From positions 7,602,149 through 7,666,148 of the forward strand of contig NC_084818.1 of NCBI RefSeq assembly GCF_963583255.1: 64,000 nt of DNA, written 5' to 3'. Of the stretch, positions 23,480-33,935 are shown in pieces. Source of the stretch: Pyrus communis. Taxonomy: Eukaryota; Streptophyta; Magnoliopsida; Rosales; Rosaceae. The notes beneath the pieces are model-generated. The model saw only the letters and a program-made list of their open reading frames with translations. It ran no database searches and was not told where the DNA came from. Numbering within the stretch: position 1 is the stretch's first letter; each line of letters starts with the position of its first letter. The translations under genes were made by a program, and so were the position numbers.

Positions 23480-24315
23480 TAATACAAATGATAAGAATAA
23501 TATTGTTGTATATGTTAAGCATCTATATGCAAATCTAGGTAGGTTTCATTAAATTATGGATTTTAGTAGATTCTAGGATAAAAAATACATATGTCTAGGT
23601 TAGGAACAACGAGATCAAATCTTCTACATCTAAAATGAATGTGACTTTTCTGTAATCCTAATTATTGTTTGACACATATTAAATTTATAAAAATAAAATT
23701 CAGAAAAATTAAGTTTATAAGCACGTCTCTGACAATTATTGAAGCCACGTATAAGCCACACACATTGCAGAAGATTTGACCTTACGAAGAACCCACCATT
23801 CCCCATAGATTTCAGTGGATTCTCCTCCTCTCTCCACCCAAACCTTACCGGCGTCTTTTCGCCTAACCCACACCCTGGCACCCACTGCTCACCCCTCCTA
23901 TCAGCACCACCACCACCGGCACCTCCTCTTTCCGGTCTCCCTTCAAATACTTATATAATATCTTACTGTGTTGGGTCTAATGAGCATGCGACCATATTGC
24001 ACTCCGCCAATATATTAGTTTTTTAATGTCTAAAAGGACACATATAAGAAACTATTTAGATAAATGACAACAAAATATCTGAAAATCCATACAAATCTAC
24101 AAAAATATCCACCACAATCCTCAAAAAGTCCATTTGGATTCTACTAGTCTCATCAAATCTGGAGAAAGTATCTTTTAAAATCCTTTTAAATTATAATTTA
24201 ATACATCTCTTAATCTCCTTTTCCACTTATTTTTCAATAAAATCTCAAGTCACCAAGTTGTTGTTCATCCAGAAGCTCCAAAACCAACACCACCAACGCT
24301 ACGTCGCCACTCCCA
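23480..24315. other. intergenic, upstream of family copy B
   Basis: No gene is supported. A pyrimidine- and Pro-codon-rich stretch at 23739-23945 is open in one frame, but has no recognisable features and no splice context. Confidence 0.35.
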
Positions 24316-24319
24316 CCCC

Positions 24320-24329
24320 ATATATATAC
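24320..24329 (+). promoter_or_regulatory. TATA box of family copy B
   Basis: ATATATATAC about 85 bp before the chosen ATG at 24411. It places the transcription start between the two in-frame ATGs and favours the downstream one. Confidence 0.55.
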
Positions 24330-24410
24330 ACGCACAGATGCTCTCCCCTAATCACCAAACGCAACCAACAACACAAACAAATCAATCGCACCGCTACCCA
24401 GATCACAAAG

Positions 24411-25040
24411 ATGGAAACTTTCTCAGATTCCCAGCAGCAAGAAGTCGAGGAAGATGCGCTTTCCCTCTGCGATCTCCCGCTGCACGACGACAATGGCGAA
24501 TCGGAAGAGAACCCCATAATCTCCGCTTCTTATTCTTCCGCCCCGGACGACCTTTTTGAATTTCGGGTCGACCCGATCCGGAGATACATCCCCGTTGACG
24601 TCGTTTTTTGCGGGAAACCCATTCCCCCTCGGACCCAGGAGCCCCTGTTCGAAAACCCATTGTTCTCCCGGTCCGAATCCTTGAAGTTTTCATCTCCCTC
24701 CCACGCTTACTCGCACCGATCACCAGGATCAGAGCTGGTGCGGGCTTTTGGGAGCCGCCGGTTGCACCAGCAGTCGAGCAATTCGCGGAAGCACAAGGTG
24801 TTCATAGGATTGGTGAAGTACCAGCCGGAGATGGACATGAATGAGATTAGGAAGCGGCAGAGTCGGCGCGCTCCGGCGCCGATGTTTCCGGTGAAAAGCG
24901 GCGGAGAGCAGCCGAGTGTAGCCTGTGGGAGGAGTGGATCCGGGAAAGGGCACTGGGGGCTGATGAGGCCGCTGAGGTGTCGGTTCCACTTGTTAGGCGC
25001 GTTGGCTAAGGTGACTCATGGTTGTGTGCCACGTGTCTGA
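24411..25040 (+). CDS. unnamed plant-specific basic protein, family copy B
   Basis: A single-exon gene of 209 aa. Motifs in order: acidic N-terminus with ALSLCDLPLHDDNG (about residues 16-30), DDLFEFRVDP (about 45), VVFCGKPIP (about 65), RSESLKF (about 85), SRKHKVFIGLVKYQPEMDMN (about 125-145), then RKRQSRRAPAPMFPV (about 148-162), and a C-terminal GALAKVTHGCVP. The core is shared with copies A and C, and is closest to C (RQSRRAP.PMFPV). The basic cluster suggests nuclear localisation. No known catalytic motif. The in-frame ATG at 24258 would precede the TATA box and was rejected. GC-rich, unlike its flanks. Confidence 0.8.
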   Translation: METFSDSQQQEVEEDALSLCDLPLHDDNGESEENPIISASYSSAPDDLFEFRVDPIRRYIPVDVVFCGKPIPPRTQEPLFENPLFSRSESLKFSSPSHAYSHRSPGSELVRAFGSRRLHQQSSNSRKHKVFIGLVKYQPEMDMNEIRKRQSRRAPAPMFPVKSGGEQPSVACGRSGSGKGHWGLMRPLRCRFHLLGALAKVTHGCVPRV

Positions 25041-25330
25041 ATGGGTCGTCTTTGGTTGGGGTGGGGAACTTGGACTTAAGACGTGGATTGGTGGGTCCCA
25101 AGTCATGGACTACGAAGGATGATTTAAATGAATGAGGAGCTCCACTTTGTAAAGATCCCGAAGATCCTTAAATTTTGAATGTTCATTTGGCTAAAAATTA
25201 TTTTAAATTATTTTATTTAAAATTAAATATAAATAATATTTGACGAAAACTGATCATACAATGTATGATGAACAGACATAATTTGAGGATCTCTAGGATT
25301 TTCACAAAGAGGATCTGAAGATGTTGCTTA
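25041..25330. other. 3' flank of family copy B
   Basis: Probable 3' UTR followed by AT-rich sequence, up to the foldback element's target duplication. Nothing else is seen. Confidence 0.4.
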
Positions 25331-25338
25331 TTAAATTT

Positions 25339-26310
25339 GGGCTATATAGCCAATATGGTCTCTGAGATATGCATAACACATCACTTTAGTCCTTGAAATT
25401 GAAAATCAATACAAATGGTTTCTGAGATTATCCACCATCCATCATTTTGGTCATTCCGTTAAAAACTGTTTGGGCAATTTTCAAAACTTTGTAACTCAAT
25501 CGTTTCTCAACCAAATTCAACCTATAATATATCAAACTGAAGATAGGAAAGTGTAAAATAAGGTTATACCTATTTGGAAGCCCAATGGTTGCAGGAGATG
25601 GCCAGAAAATAGGCTCAAAATTGACTGGTCCGCGAAAAATTTGAAAAACTCACCGGAAACTGGGTAAACTTTAAACGTTCATAACTTCTTCAATACTCAA
25701 CAAAATCGAGTGATTCAAAAACTAAAATCATACTTCTTGATGAGATGAAGAGAATGATACCTTTCTTGATGGCTAATTCATCGTAGTTTAGCTTGAAAAC
25801 AGCTCGAAAGTGGCTAACCATTTTCAAGTTAGCCACTTTCGAGCTGTTTTCTGGCCAAAATACGGCTAGTTAACCATCAAGAAAGGTATCATTCTCTTCA
25901 TCTCGTCGAGAAGTATGATTTTTTTTTTTTTTTGCATAACTCGATTTCGTTGAGTATTGAAGATGTTATGAACATTTGAAGTTTACCCAGTTTTCGGCGA
26001 GTATTCCAATTTTTTCGCAGACCAGTCAACTTTGAGACTATTTTCCGGCTATCTCCAGAAACCATTGGGCTTCCAAATAGGTATAATCTTGTTCTACACT
26101 TTCCTATCTTCATTTTGATATATTATAGGTCGAATTTGGTTAAGAAACGATTGAGTTACGAAACTTTGAAAATTGCTCAAAGAGTTTTTAACGGAATGAC
26201 CAGAATGATGGATAGTGGACAATCTCAGGAACCATTTCTATTGATTTTCAATATCAGAGACCAAAGTGATATATTATGCATATCTCAATGACCATTTTGG
26301 CTATTTAGCC
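25339..26310. mobile_element. 972-bp foldback (long inverted repeat) element
   Basis: Two arms of roughly 480 bp are inverted complements over almost their whole length. The termini are GGCTATATAGCCAATATGG and, on the other strand, GGCTAAATAGCCAAAATGG. The centre is a perfect hairpin: CAGCTCGAAAGTGGCTAAC, a 9-nt loop, and its exact complement at about 25796-25845. Flanking TTAAATTT repeats (25331-25338 and 26311-26318) are an 8-bp target duplication, extendable to 9 with one mismatch. Long arms with an 8-9-bp duplication suit a Mutator-like or foldback MITE. It has no coding capacity. Confidence 0.85.
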
Positions 26311-26319
26311 TTAAATTTA

Positions 26320-27685
26320 AATGCCAACATTTATATTCTTAAATAAAGTTTAGATTAATATCTGTACAAGATTTAAAATTGAGTTTAGTCCTTTTTGTTT
26401 TTTTTTTTTTTTTGTCAAACAAAATGTCAAATTATAAGAGTCAAAATACAATTGATGGTTGATGTGATAATTTGAAGTTGTATGTCAAATTTTGTACTTC
26501 TCCAATAGAATTATCAAATGTTATTTTATTATTTAAATTGAGCTTCAAATAGTTGTAATTATTAAAAAAGTGTTAAAATAAAATTTTTATTAGTTGAAAT
26601 GTTAGTAGAATAAAGAACCCACTATTAAAATGAATTAAAAACAAATTTGACATTGAAGTAAAATTTGACTCCAAATCACAAAGTCTTCAAATCCATTCAG
26701 CAAATAACATTGTGGTTAGAGAGATTTTTGATATTAAATATGCACAGTGGCATTCCACCTAGGATTTTGACATCTCATTTGGAGATGCTCTTAGATGTTA
26801 GATTAGTCACTGCCGACGGAGTTCGAGCACACATCGTCATGCAAAAGCTCAACACTTTTTCACCATTATGGTAAAAGGCCACTTGCGTTTAGTCATTTGA
26901 TTTTATTTAAATGCTAGCATTTATATTCTTTGTCATTTTATTTTTATATTTTGATAATTTTATGATTTTTCTTTTTCTAAGTCTACACTAATTTATTATA
27001 ATATATTTCAGTATAGATATTTAGGTACACTAGTTCATTATAAATATATTTTGTCACAATTCAAATATGTAGGTACACAAATTCATTATAATATAGTTCG
27101 GTACATATATTTGGTCCAAACATTTAAGGACACAAATTCATAATAATAAAATTTGATACAAACATTTCCGTACAAAGAAGTCAATTTGATATATTTCGGT
27201 ATAATCATTTCAATACTTATGCATTTACATACTTTCCTTACATGTCACTCGTTTATTTTAGTTTAGACATATTAATAAAATTAAAATTTTAACGAAGACA
27301 TTAAATAAAAAATAGAATATGAATTTTGATAAAAATACACTTCAAAGGATTTATTTATTTTTATTTTATTTTTTGAATGAACGATGGCCTCACAAAAACT
27401 TTCATTTTCAGTTTGAGAAATGCTAAGGAGATTTTTCAAAGTGGTACTCTCCGTCATCTCATATTTTTAGCACAATATTTTATAATATTGACACAAGAAT
27501 TGTGCCAAAAACATGAAAAACGGTGAGTCTCAGTTTTTTGAATTTCTATAGAAGCTACCATAGATATTACTTCCGCTTCCGTAACCTTCTCAAAATTCAT
27601 CAAAGACATTTCAGAGCTATCTTGGCAGTCAAAATATCCTTTTGGTTACGTTTTGGAGACAACCTTTCTATCATTCAAAAAATAT
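26320..27685. other. intergenic, AT-rich
   Basis: No gene is supported. At 27000-27200 a loosely repeated 'TACACAAATTCATTATAAT...' motif of about 60 bp recurs three or four times, a degenerate tandem repeat. Confidence 0.4.
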
Positions 27686-27689
27686 CAAG

Positions 27690-27880
27690 TGAAACGAACA
27701 AGGGTAAAATAAAGTCGACACCGTCTTTGGTGCTCAAGTTTCGCCTTGTCGCAGAAAACACTCTTCTTTCTTACGCACCCATACTCGTAGCCCAACTCCC
27801 AATTTTAGCTCCGCCTTCATCTCCGCCGCAAAGTCCTTACCTTTATGTATTGGTTCTGTGTTTTCGAACTTTCTCAAGGC
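27690..27880 (+). pseudogene. degenerate copy of the GTE gene 5' leader
   Basis: Aligns over about 180 bp with 34850-35025, the untranslated leader of the bromodomain gene downstream. Shared blocks include GGTGCTCAA, TTTCGCCT, a CTTCTTT.TTAC.CACCCA segment, CATCTCCGCCGCA and TATTGGTTC. Similarity is roughly two thirds by eye. No bromodomain exons follow. It is probably an old partial duplication, or sequence moved by a transposon. Confidence 0.5.
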
Positions 27881-27959
27881 TAATCTTACCTCGCCTTCAA
27901 TTGTTTATGTCCCTCCTTGCACGGAGTGGGAGTTTTGCCGGATATTCAAAAACTTAAGT

Positions 27960-28855
27960 TAGAACTTTTCCCGTCAGGCGACAAGTGAAACTCAATTTGA
28001 TTATTACATGTGTTACAGAAAGTTATATTATGCATAAAAAGTTATAAACCATTTAATATTTTTACTTCTTGATAACTCTCGTTAATTGTTACGTGACAAA
28101 GAATTCTCACACTAAAACTAAGAAACAAAAATTGCATTTCATTTAGCGGATTCAATGGCGGAGCCAGAATTTTATAATAATGAGATCATAATTTAGGAAA
28201 AAAAAAAAAAAACACTTCATTAGATCATTTCGTAGAGCTTATGGTGTTTATCTGCCGAATTATGTCGTCTACTGCCGATCAATGAGGCTTTTTATCAAAC
28301 ATTTGTTATGCACCATAAGATTGCACACAAGAAATAGAAGAAGAACGATAAAAGAAAGAAAGAAGAAACCTACAAATAACTACAAGAAGTTGCATAAAAG
28401 AAGCAGTAGTATGTGATTCGGTGTTTTTGACTCATTCTTTCAGTTTGCCGCAGTTGTATGTAGAAGTCACATACAAATATACAGATAAATGTATATTAGG
28501 ATTATGAAATTATTAGAGTCATGAGTAACCAATAACCCCATGTTGTGATTCCATTTATTCCTTCAAATTCCCACAGCAAACAAACCAATTTGTAATCCGA
28601 CGTTAATTCATTTGATTATTATTGGTAAAAAAGTCAATATTTACTCTCTTCTAGTAGCTCATCCCAAATCAAAGCATCCACCTCTTCCAGAAAGCCTTGG
28701 CACCAAAGCAAACTCCCCCTCCCTCCCTCTAGAAACTCAGTAATAAAATAATTTTTTTTAATCGAAATTAATAAAATAATAATTAATTAAGCTAATCACC
28801 TTGCTTAAAAAACCTCTCTTTCTCCCTCTCTCTCACCAAATTTCAAACATCATCG
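27960..28855. other. intergenic, upstream of family copy C
   Basis: No gene is supported. It contains an A run at 28198-28211 and CT-rich tracts at 28715-28735 and 28815-28835 that precede the TATA box. Confidence 0.4.
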
Positions 28856-28859
28856 GCCA

Positions 28860-28867
28860 TATATAAA
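28860..28867 (+). promoter_or_regulatory. TATA box of family copy C
   Basis: TATATAAA lies 57 bp before the ATG at 28924, a normal plant promoter spacing. Confidence 0.65.
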
Positions 28868-28923
28868 ACCACTCCCCCGCACCTTCCTTCTCACACCAAT
28901 CCGGCAATCCCAGTTCTCAAAAA

Positions 28924-29607
28924 ATGGACGACAACAAAACCAGTGCAGTCCAGCAGGACCCGTACGACGCAGACGACACCCTCTCGTTCTGCGAGTTCTC
29001 CATCTACAACGACGAGAACGACAGCTACTCTCCCTCCCCGCGAAAACACCCAGATACCCCCGACAGCCTCTTCGAGTTCTTCATCGACCCGGAGTTCGAA
29101 CTCGACTCCTCCGCCGTCACCTTCTGCGGCAAAACCATCGACGACGTCGATTTTCCCCAATACCCGAAGTTGGTGCAGAGGGACCCTCAAAACGGCCTCT
29201 TCCTCTTCAAGACCAACTCCTTCAAACGATCGCAGAGCGTCCGGTACCCGCTCGATCTCGCGAAATCGTCAGTTTTGAGGCAGGATTCGCCGACGGCCAG
29301 CAGCTGCCGGTACCAGAGCAGCAAGTCGCGGAAGTACAGGACGTCCCTGATCGGGTTGTTGGTCAAGCCCCAACCAAAAATGGAGCTCTGCGACATCAAG
29401 AGGCGGCAGAGCCGGCGTGCACCGGGGCCGATGTTCCCGGTCGCCGAGGGAGACCACTCGGGCGAGCTGGTTGCTGCCGCCGCCGCCGACGGTGGTAAGC
29501 CTGACAAGAGACCACTTCGACCTGTCAGGTCTAGGTCCCACCTCGTGAGCGCGCTGGTTAAGGCGTCGTTTGGTTGTATTCCGTCGCCAAAACCCGTGTG
29601 TAGGTAG
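28924..29607 (+). CDS. unnamed plant-specific basic protein, family copy C
   Basis: A single-exon gene of 227 aa. Acidic N-terminus with DDTLSFCEFSIYNDEN (about residues 17-33), DSLFEFFIDPEFE (about 50), VTFCGKTID (about 65), RSQSVRYP (about 100), SRKYRTSLIGLLVKPQPKME (about 135-153), RRQSRRAPGPMFPV (about 158-172) and a C-terminal RSHLVSALVKASFGCIPSPK. This is the same motif order as copies A and B. There is no signal peptide or membrane segment. The Arg-rich core suggests a nuclear protein or nucleic-acid/partner binding. I do not recognise an assigned name. Strongly GC-biased coding sequence within AT-rich flanks. Confidence 0.8.
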   Translation: MDDNKTSAVQQDPYDADDTLSFCEFSIYNDENDSYSPSPRKHPDTPDSLFEFFIDPEFELDSSAVTFCGKTIDDVDFPQYPKLVQRDPQNGLFLFKTNSFKRSQSVRYPLDLAKSSVLRQDSPTASSCRYQSSKSRKYRTSLIGLLVKPQPKMELCDIKRRQSRRAPGPMFPVAEGDHSGELVAAAAADGGKPDKRPLRPVRSRSHLVSALVKASFGCIPSPKPVCR

Positions 29608-29788
29608 AATGTCAATATCCCATTTCCCGCGTGTGGACTGAGTCCTCCGTTGTACCTTACTGTGGATTTTTTGTATTTATTTTTGTTTTTTCAAATAATA
29701 CAGCCTACACATTTTGTGTGTATAAACATATTTTTTTAGGAAATGAGAAGGGGAGAGGAAGAGAGAGAGAAGAGTGGGAGGTTTTTGG

Positions 29789-29819
<31 letters not shown>

Positions 29820-30430
29820 TGAAGGTATTTTAACGTTACATGTATATAAGACTTCAATAAAAAATAGTAAAATTTAGACATGTGAGATTACATTATTGCC
29901 CATCATTTTGTGTGTGTGATAGAAGACTAATGTATCTTTTCATCCTCTTTTAGTTGGCAAAGAATATTTTATTAATTAGTAAAGATTAGTAGAGATTTTT
30001 GCTTTGTGATGTATAAATTTTTTATTTAAAAATATGGTAATAATTTGATTGGTTAACTATATATTTTTTTTGGAAAAAGTAGTTGTTAGCCACTCATCAG
30101 AAGTCCTCTGTCAAATTCAAACATCCAAAATACATACATACATAAATTTTTTATTTTTTCTGAAAGTTAAACATATTTCTCGCATTTTCAATATTGTTAA
30201 TATTAAACCATGGAAGAAAAAAATGAGTATTAGTTCAAACTTCAAACAAAAGGAAAATATACGTTCGTAAGTCCAAAGTTAAAGTGTTTTAAAGATTTTA
30301 CACATTAGGTTCGAAGTCAAAATGTTTTGGCAATTCAACATCATCTAAGATATTCACTATTTTCTCAAGTTGCATGTAACAAGTGCAAGAATTGGATTTG
30401 CTCTCCTGTTAGCATGAAGATGAATTTGAT
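29608..30430. other. 3' flank of copy C and intergenic
   Basis: A probable 3' UTR is followed by a GA-rich tract (29750-29778) and a long T run (29789-29813). The rest is AT-rich with no gene. Mitochondrial similarity begins at about 30340-30440. Confidence 0.4.
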
Positions 30431-30439
30431 TCTATTTGT

Positions 30440-31016
30440 CTTCTTTATTCCTAAAGAAACCCCCATCACAACTACTTCTTAAGACCACGAAGCTCTCTCG
30501 AATGCGTTATACCATAAAAGCTTTCAACGTATATCAGAAACAAATCTTTCGCTCACTAAGAAGTGAAACCTTGTGACTATATCATCATGAAGTTGAATGT
30601 GACAAGAATAAATGGCATTTGGAAGTGTTGCTGGCTTAACATTTAGGATTCGACATGACAAAAATTGCGCTATCTTTTTTTTCACACTTAGCCGCACATC
30701 ATGCAATTGGTAATGATTCTACTACAAAGCCATAAATTCACAAACTGATCTTAAGTAATCGTTGTTGTTCATTGGATTCCAGAGGTACTACTTCGTTAGG
30801 GTTGGGGAATTGCTACGATTCTTCCTGAATAGCCTGGATTCTCCTGTTGAGAGTCACTTTGAAAATATTACCCAAACTCTTACGATTCAACATGTAAAAC
30901 CCTATAAAACAAAAGCTACTATCATTTATTCATTATAGATTACGATATTCTTCGAACTTAATGCACAAATAGATGAAATATTAGCAAATAGCATCTTTTT
31001 GGCATGTAAATCTCAT
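30440..31016 (-). pseudogene. atp4: atp4 pseudogene (mitochondrial ATP synthase subunit b, orf25)
   Basis: It begins at an ATG complementary to 31014-31016 and runs to about 30440. Recognisable segments of plant mitochondrial atp4 include EQQRLL-like sequence near 30760, CRILNVKPATLPNA (about 30620-30660) and TRFHFLVSERF (about 30540-30575). Frameshifts, in-frame stops (for example a TAG near 30815) and a short deletion near the 5' end show it is dead. Subunit b is part of the ATP synthase stator; the working copy is expected in mitochondria. Confidence 0.85.
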
Positions 31017-31180
31017 TACGAAAGATTATCTCTATTCTTGCAGAAACCAAACGGGAAGAGCTTTTGAATTCGATGCGCTCGCATAGCAAGAAAGGTATTG
31101 ACATTACCAACCAAAAAAAAGAAAAAAGAGAATGAAAGGAGAAGAGAACTTCTTTGTAATTCTCTAGGAGTCATGTTAAT

Positions 31181-31478
31181 TTAACCTCAAATGCTATTAA
31201 AAATTCTACAACAATAGTTCCAAGGACTCGAAAGTAATAATGAAAATGGCTAATCCAATAGCAGATTCCGCAGCTTCCACCTTTAAAACCAATAAAGCAA
31301 ATAATTGACCCATCATCTCATCCAAAGAAATAGAAAATACCAAAGAGTTCAAATTCACAGCAAATAACATTATTTCAATTGACATTATAATAAGAATATT
31401 TCGTTCATTAAGGAGGATTCCCCAAATACCTACAAAAAAGATGATCATAAAAAATGTGAAATATTTGATAGGATCCAT
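31181..31478 (-). pseudogene. nad4L: nad4L pseudogene (mitochondrial complex I subunit ND4L)
   Basis: Reads [20 protein letters not shown], then a frame rich in Ile/Leu with [20 protein letters not shown] and [11 protein letters not shown], clearly ND4L. It spans 298 bp against 303 for the intact 100-codon gene. One codon is lost near 31380, one base at TTTC-GAGTCC (about 31216), and one base near the 3' end (about 31197), so the last 15 or so codons are out of frame. The first 80 codons have no stop. ND4L is a membrane subunit of NADH dehydrogenase; this nuclear copy has no visible mitochondrial presequence. Confidence 0.9.
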
Positions 31479-31480
31479 TT

Positions 31481-32218
31481 CTAAAACATAAAATGTAAGA
31501 GAAATTCAAATGTTATAACTTTAGTATGATAACGAATAAGCCCTTCCTAGCTACATAAAGCAAGAAAATCAGTGCAAATCTCGAACTAGCAGAAATTCAT
31601 GCCATAAAAAGGTAAAATCTCTACTCATATCCATAAAAAAATCGATATCCTGAAAAGCGATGTGTCGTTGATAATTGTTTTTTTATAAGTACTTTACATG
31701 TTGTCCAAGGTTTTGAGATAATGATTTCATTTTGTTCTAAAAGGAGGTTCTAATTCTTTTCAATTGAAAGCCGGGAAAAAGAAATAGTTTATCCCTTAAA
31801 ATCATGATCATGTAAACGTTGTAAACTGTTGTTTATGGTGGTATCTTATTGAGAAAGTATAACATCAACTCATGAACATCCATCAACTATGAGTAATCGA
31901 ATTCATTTTTATTCACTAGGCTTTGCAAGGATGAGAGCAAAAAACAATGCAAAAGGAGAAAAGGATAATTAGTAAATCAACTAAGCATTAATAAAACCCT
32001 AAATTTATTTAGCTTCAACGGTCACAACTGATCATAATCATCAAAAGCCATGAACAACAACGGAATTGCAACAATACTCAATCTAGTGATGCAATAGTAC
32101 TCATCGTATATCATGGCTAATTGGTAACCTAGACTACCCAGTTACCACTCACCATAAATTTATTTAGTTGTTGTTAATCTTTAGGACTTGACATATTTAA
32201 ATTACACAATATCTAATT
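31481..32218. other. intergenic; possible continuation of mitochondrial insertion
   Basis: No gene is supported. 31500-31830 may be mitochondrial intergenic DNA. The remainder to the solo LTR is ordinary AT-rich sequence. Confidence 0.35.
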
Positions 32219-32924
32219 CGAACTGTGACATCCCGTCCCGGGATTATTAAACGCACGTGTGAAATTACCTTTTTGCCCTTAGTTCGTTTTTTTTGTCACG
32301 TTGTGGGTTGTTTTGTGTGGTGTGGCATGAGTTGGACCACACACACACACTCACACACACAGTCACTCTTCCCCTCCCTCTGTCTCTCTCCCCCGTGTCT
32401 CTCTCTCTCCCTTCTTTCTTCTTCTTCCTTCTGTGAGTGTACGGACACACACCAAGGACCTTCAAACCGTCACAGATCGAGGAAACCAAGGGTGCAGTCG
32501 TGATCGTGAGGTCAAGGGGAGCACGAATATATCATTTTCAGGTAGGAACCTCAACGTTTTCACGTCGAATTCACAAGCTCCGATTTATGTACTGTTCATG
32601 CAAAATTTATACATTGAGTTTTTGGGATTTCTAAGCTCATAGGTAGCTTGGTGGTGTCCCAAGGAGCCCCGGAGTGCTTCGTTGGACGAAATTGGACGTC
32701 GGGATCGTCCTACTCGAAGTTGGCCGATTTTGGTTGTTTGCACAGGTAAGATTTTGTAATTTTTAGCCTTTAAAAGTGGTCCAACGTGATTCTACTAGTC
32801 TAGGGCTTTCTTTTGGTCCAAGAATCATAGAAAATGGTTGAGAAACGAAGGAGATTAGTAAGTTTAAACTTTTCCCAGTTTTCCGGCGACCGGAGTCCGG
32901 CGAGGGTCGACCGGAGAAGAAACC

Positions 32925-33020
32925 GGAATATTCCGTTAAGTTTAACGGAATATTCCTAACGGAGGTAACGGTATCCGGTTAGATTTGACGGAATATTCCG
33001 TCAGTTTAACGGAATATTCC
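32925..33020. repeat. four GGAATATTCC palindromes inside the LTR
   Basis: The 10-bp palindrome occurs at 32925-32934, 32947-32956, 32990-32999 and 33011-33020, each within a TTAACGGAATATTCC or its mirrored context. Regular palindromes upstream of the presumed LTR promoter could be regulatory. Confidence 0.8.
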
Positions 33021-33715
33021 TGACGGCGTCTGTTGACACCGTCAGTGTGCCTGGCACGTGGCCGCGCGTGGGGGGCGCGTAGGTCCGTGCCTGTACTGGC
33101 GCGTGGGGGCGCGTGCAGGGTCCAAAAATTATTTTAAAATTATGGTTGTGATCCTGAGGTTGTGTAGAGCACGTTGGTATATTCATTTGTCCATTTTGAG
33201 CAATGTATGAGAAGTTATTACGAGAAACGGGTTATGTGCTTTAAAGTTAACGTTTTTATAGTTGTTTCGCATCTAGGTGACACGTACCCAGAGGACGAGC
33301 GTGCACATGCGAGACAGGGGGGCTACGACCCTTCTACATACCAGTGAGTGGGCTTTTGTTTTCCATATATACCTATATACATTTATATTCCCAGAATTTG
33401 ATTAAAAAGGGGTTATTTACATTATGCCATGCACTTTATTATTATCGTTTATGCATCATTGCATGCATTATTTGTGGCATACATATACATATGCATATGT
33501 CATATATATTTATATGTGGGTGCGGTGGAGGCATAGGTAAGTGCCAGGTAAGCGTTAATTAACGATTGCATTAAATAGTGGATAGAGATGCTTAGAGAGC
33601 TCATAACCTGCACCCCCGGTGTTAGTGCTCCCGCCCAGAGTAGGGCACAGTCCTTCACGTGTTGTTCACCTCCCGCACCATACGATCAGCTTGGATCCAA
33701 GCTAGGTGCATAGGC

Positions 33716-33935
33716 TTGTCGTACAGACCACAGTAGGTGGTTCCGACTCGTAGGTGACCCGCGATTATTCGCACAGCCCTCACGTGATCGTAGCACTAGA
33801 GCGTATATACGTGTTACACCCAGGCCTGTCGTACAGACCCCTTTAGGTGGTTCCGACTCGTGGGCAGGTTTAGATGTGGAGTTGAGATTTGAGCTCTATA
33901 TGCAGCCGTACAGGTCACGTTAGGTGACTCCGGCT
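33716..33935 (+). repeat. diverged internal repeats in the LTR
   Basis: Three related blocks, at about 33716-33760, 33826-33870 and 33903-33937, share CGTACAG(A/G)(C/T)C...TAGGTG(G/A)(T/C)TCCG(A/G)CT. They are part of the solo LTR. Confidence 0.6.

Larger units (their letters stand above)
30340..31480 (-). other. nuclear mitochondrial DNA insertion (NUMT), atp4-nad4L segment
   Basis: The minus strand reads nad4L, then a ~165-bp spacer, then atp4, the order found in plant mitochondrial genomes. Both genes are decayed. The insertion may extend to about 31830 on the nad4L side, where sequence such as 'GCCCTTCCTAGCTACATAAAGC' also looks organellar, but I could not fix that edge. Confidence 0.8.

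Noticed and set aside
24299..24989. Several overlapping open frames on both strands across family copy B
   Set aside because: Shadows of a GC-rich single-exon gene. Only the frame starting at 24411 has motifs shared with copies A and C.
27523..27957. 144-aa open frame
   Set aside because: Lies over a degenerate copy of the GTE leader. No domain and no splice context.
31206..31478. nad4L as a functional nuclear gene
   Set aside because: Three deletions disrupt the C-terminal frame, no presequence is visible, and it is joined to a clearly dead atp4.
32225..32642. Small open frames at the start of the solo LTR
   Set aside because: Low-complexity CT/CA-rich LTR sequence; no retroviral domains.
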